Part shown: positions 63,185 through 64,000 of the stretch, in pieces
How the letters are laid out: every line of letters starts with the position of its first letter
How positions within the stretch are numbered: the stretch's first letter is position 1
DNA from: an uncultured Paracoccaceae bacterium
GTDB taxonomy: Bacteria; Pseudomonadota; Alphaproteobacteria; Rhodobacterales; Rhodobacteraceae
Length of the DNA: 64,000 nt
Assembly (NCBI GenBank): GCA_947503935.1
Contig: CANNFR010000007.1
Location: 62,001 to 126,000, forward strand
Reading direction: 5' to 3'
The notes under the pieces: generated by a model
Databases searched by the model: none
What the model was told of the DNA's origin: nothing
The model's input: the letters and a program-made list of their open reading frames with translations, nothing else
Made by a program: the position numbers and the translations under genes

Positions 63185-64000
63185 TGCCCCGAACAGTGGC
63201 AAGAAACTGGTCGAGGTACAGGGCCTCAAGATGCACTTCCCGATCTATGCGGGCCTCTTCAAGACGCGCGTGGGCGAGGTGAAAGCCGTCGATGGTGTGT
63301 CGTTTCATATCTATGAGCGCGAAACGCTGGGTCTGGTCGGCGAATCCGGCTGCGGTAAGTCGACCTGCGGCCGCGCGATCCTGCGGTTGTACGAGCCGAC
63401 CGACGGCTCGATCCGCATCGATGGCGAGGAAATCGCCAAGGCCGGCCCCGACCGCCTGCGCCAGATGCGCCCGACCATGCAGATGGTGTTCCAGGACCCG
63501 CAAGCCAGCCTGAACCCCCGCATGACCGTGGCGGGCATCATCGGCGAGCCACTGGACGAGCATGCCAAGCTGTCCAAGCGCGAAAAGCTTGAGCGGATCT
63601 ACGAGCTGATGGATGCGGTGGGCCTGAACCGCAACTTCGCCAACCGCTATCCGCACGAATTCTCGGGCGGCCAGCGGCAGCGCATCGGCATCGCGCGCGC
63701 CCTGGCGCTGAACCCGAAATTCATCGTCTGCGATGAACCCATCGCGGCGCTGGACGTCTCGATCCAGGCGCAGGTGGTGAACCTTCTGGAAGACCTGCAG
63801 GAGCAGTTCGGCCTGACCTACCTGTTCATCAGCCACGATTTGTCGATGGTCCGCCATATCGCCGACCGCGTGGCGGTGATGTATCTGGGCCAGATCGCCG
63901 AGCTGGCCCCCCGCGATCCGCTTTATGAAACCCCGCTGCACCCTTACACGCAGGCCCTTTTGTCGGCCGTGCCCGAGCCTGACCCGCGCGAGGAAACGCG
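63177..64000 (+). CDS. Di/oligopeptide ABC transporter ATP-binding protein (DppF-like), partial
   Basis: The gene starts at 63177 ([20 protein letters not shown]), overlapping the previous stop by 8 bases, and runs off the right edge with 274 residues visible. Walker [15 protein letters not shown], signature [15 protein letters not shown], Walker [17 protein letters not shown]. The DppF pattern ([22 protein letters not shown]) pairs with the upstream DppD-like subunit. Confidence 0.92.
   Translation, partial: MLDAPNSGKKLVEVQGLKMHFPIYAGLFKTRVGEVKAVDGVSFHIYERETLGLVGESGCGKSTCGRAILRLYEPTDGSIRIDGEEIAKAGPDRLRQMRPTMQMVFQDPQASLNPRMTVAGIIGEPLDEHAKLSKREKLERIYELMDAVGLNRNFANRYPHEFSGGQRQRIGIARALALNPKFIVCDEPIAALDVSIQAQVVNLLEDLQEQFGLTYLFISHDLSMVRHIADRVAVMYLGQIAELAPRDPLYETPLHPYTQALLSAVPEPDPREET

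Overview
The window is GC-rich, densely coding alphaproteobacterial chromosome. The best fit is a member of the Rhodobacteraceae/Roseobacter group (Rhodobacterales). Evidence: an F0 ATP synthase operon with separate b and b' genes, a SAM/SAH riboswitch in front of metK, several promoters of the alphaproteobacterial general stress sigma factor (EcfG; GGAAC-N16/17-CGTT), an Irr-type iron box in front of mbfA, a LexA box of the GTTC-N7-GTTC type, a Hint-domain protein of the kind common in roseobacters, and the CCTCCGCCGGAGG-TATTTTT terminator motif. I saw no rRNA, tRNA, IS element, prophage or CRISPR array.

Layout. 1-15.4 kb is a stress-response and DNA-repair region. It holds small membrane and envelope proteins (DUF2177, PRC-barrel, BrkB, an LEA-like/holin/DUF3618 operon headed by a 22-residue membrane peptide, an AI-2E-type transporter, a phospholipase-D-like enzyme, a small NepR-like protein, an OmpA-like lipoprotein). 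Six close matches to EcfG promoters and one weaker one lie in front of these genes. Within it sits a two-gene operon for a radical SAM protein and a DUF4130-UdgX fusion, with a LexA box just upstream. An adenosine-kinase-like PfkB protein, endonuclease III, a Hint protein and an Ada-like alkyltransferase follow. 15.5-19 kb holds a FadR-type regulator and the atpI-B-E-F'-F operon. 19-28.6 kb is a conserved RNA and envelope block read leftward: miaB, phoH, ybeY, a CorC-like gene, lnt, riboswitch-metK, trmB. 28.6-31.4 kb holds a copper chaperone, L28 and three I78-type lipoproteins.

31.5-43.6 kb holds glutathione-dependent formaldehyde dehydrogenase and, 6 kb away, its partner fghA. Between and after them lie a ClpP-like protease, two tandem NYN/LOTUS genes (the second visibly AT-richer), a TetR regulator, membrane-bound ferritin MbfA behind an Irr box, and several metabolic enzymes and transporters. 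43.7-54.8 kb contains a secreted hydrolase and two divergent polysaccharide operons: rfbCB / GT-pyruvyltransferase fusion / rfbDA (complete dTDP-L-rhamnose synthesis) and exoY / OPX export protein / flippase / pyruvyltransferase. 54.8-64 kb holds a lysE-argP pair, an AraC/hydrolase/NTF2-like cluster, two M20 peptidases and the start of a di/oligopeptide ABC transporter operon that runs off the right edge.

The most interesting biology is regulatory: the clustered EcfG promoters, including one that overlaps a perfect CtrA site, and the SOS box on the radical SAM/UdgX operon. Both assign small or uncharacterised genes to defined stress regulons.
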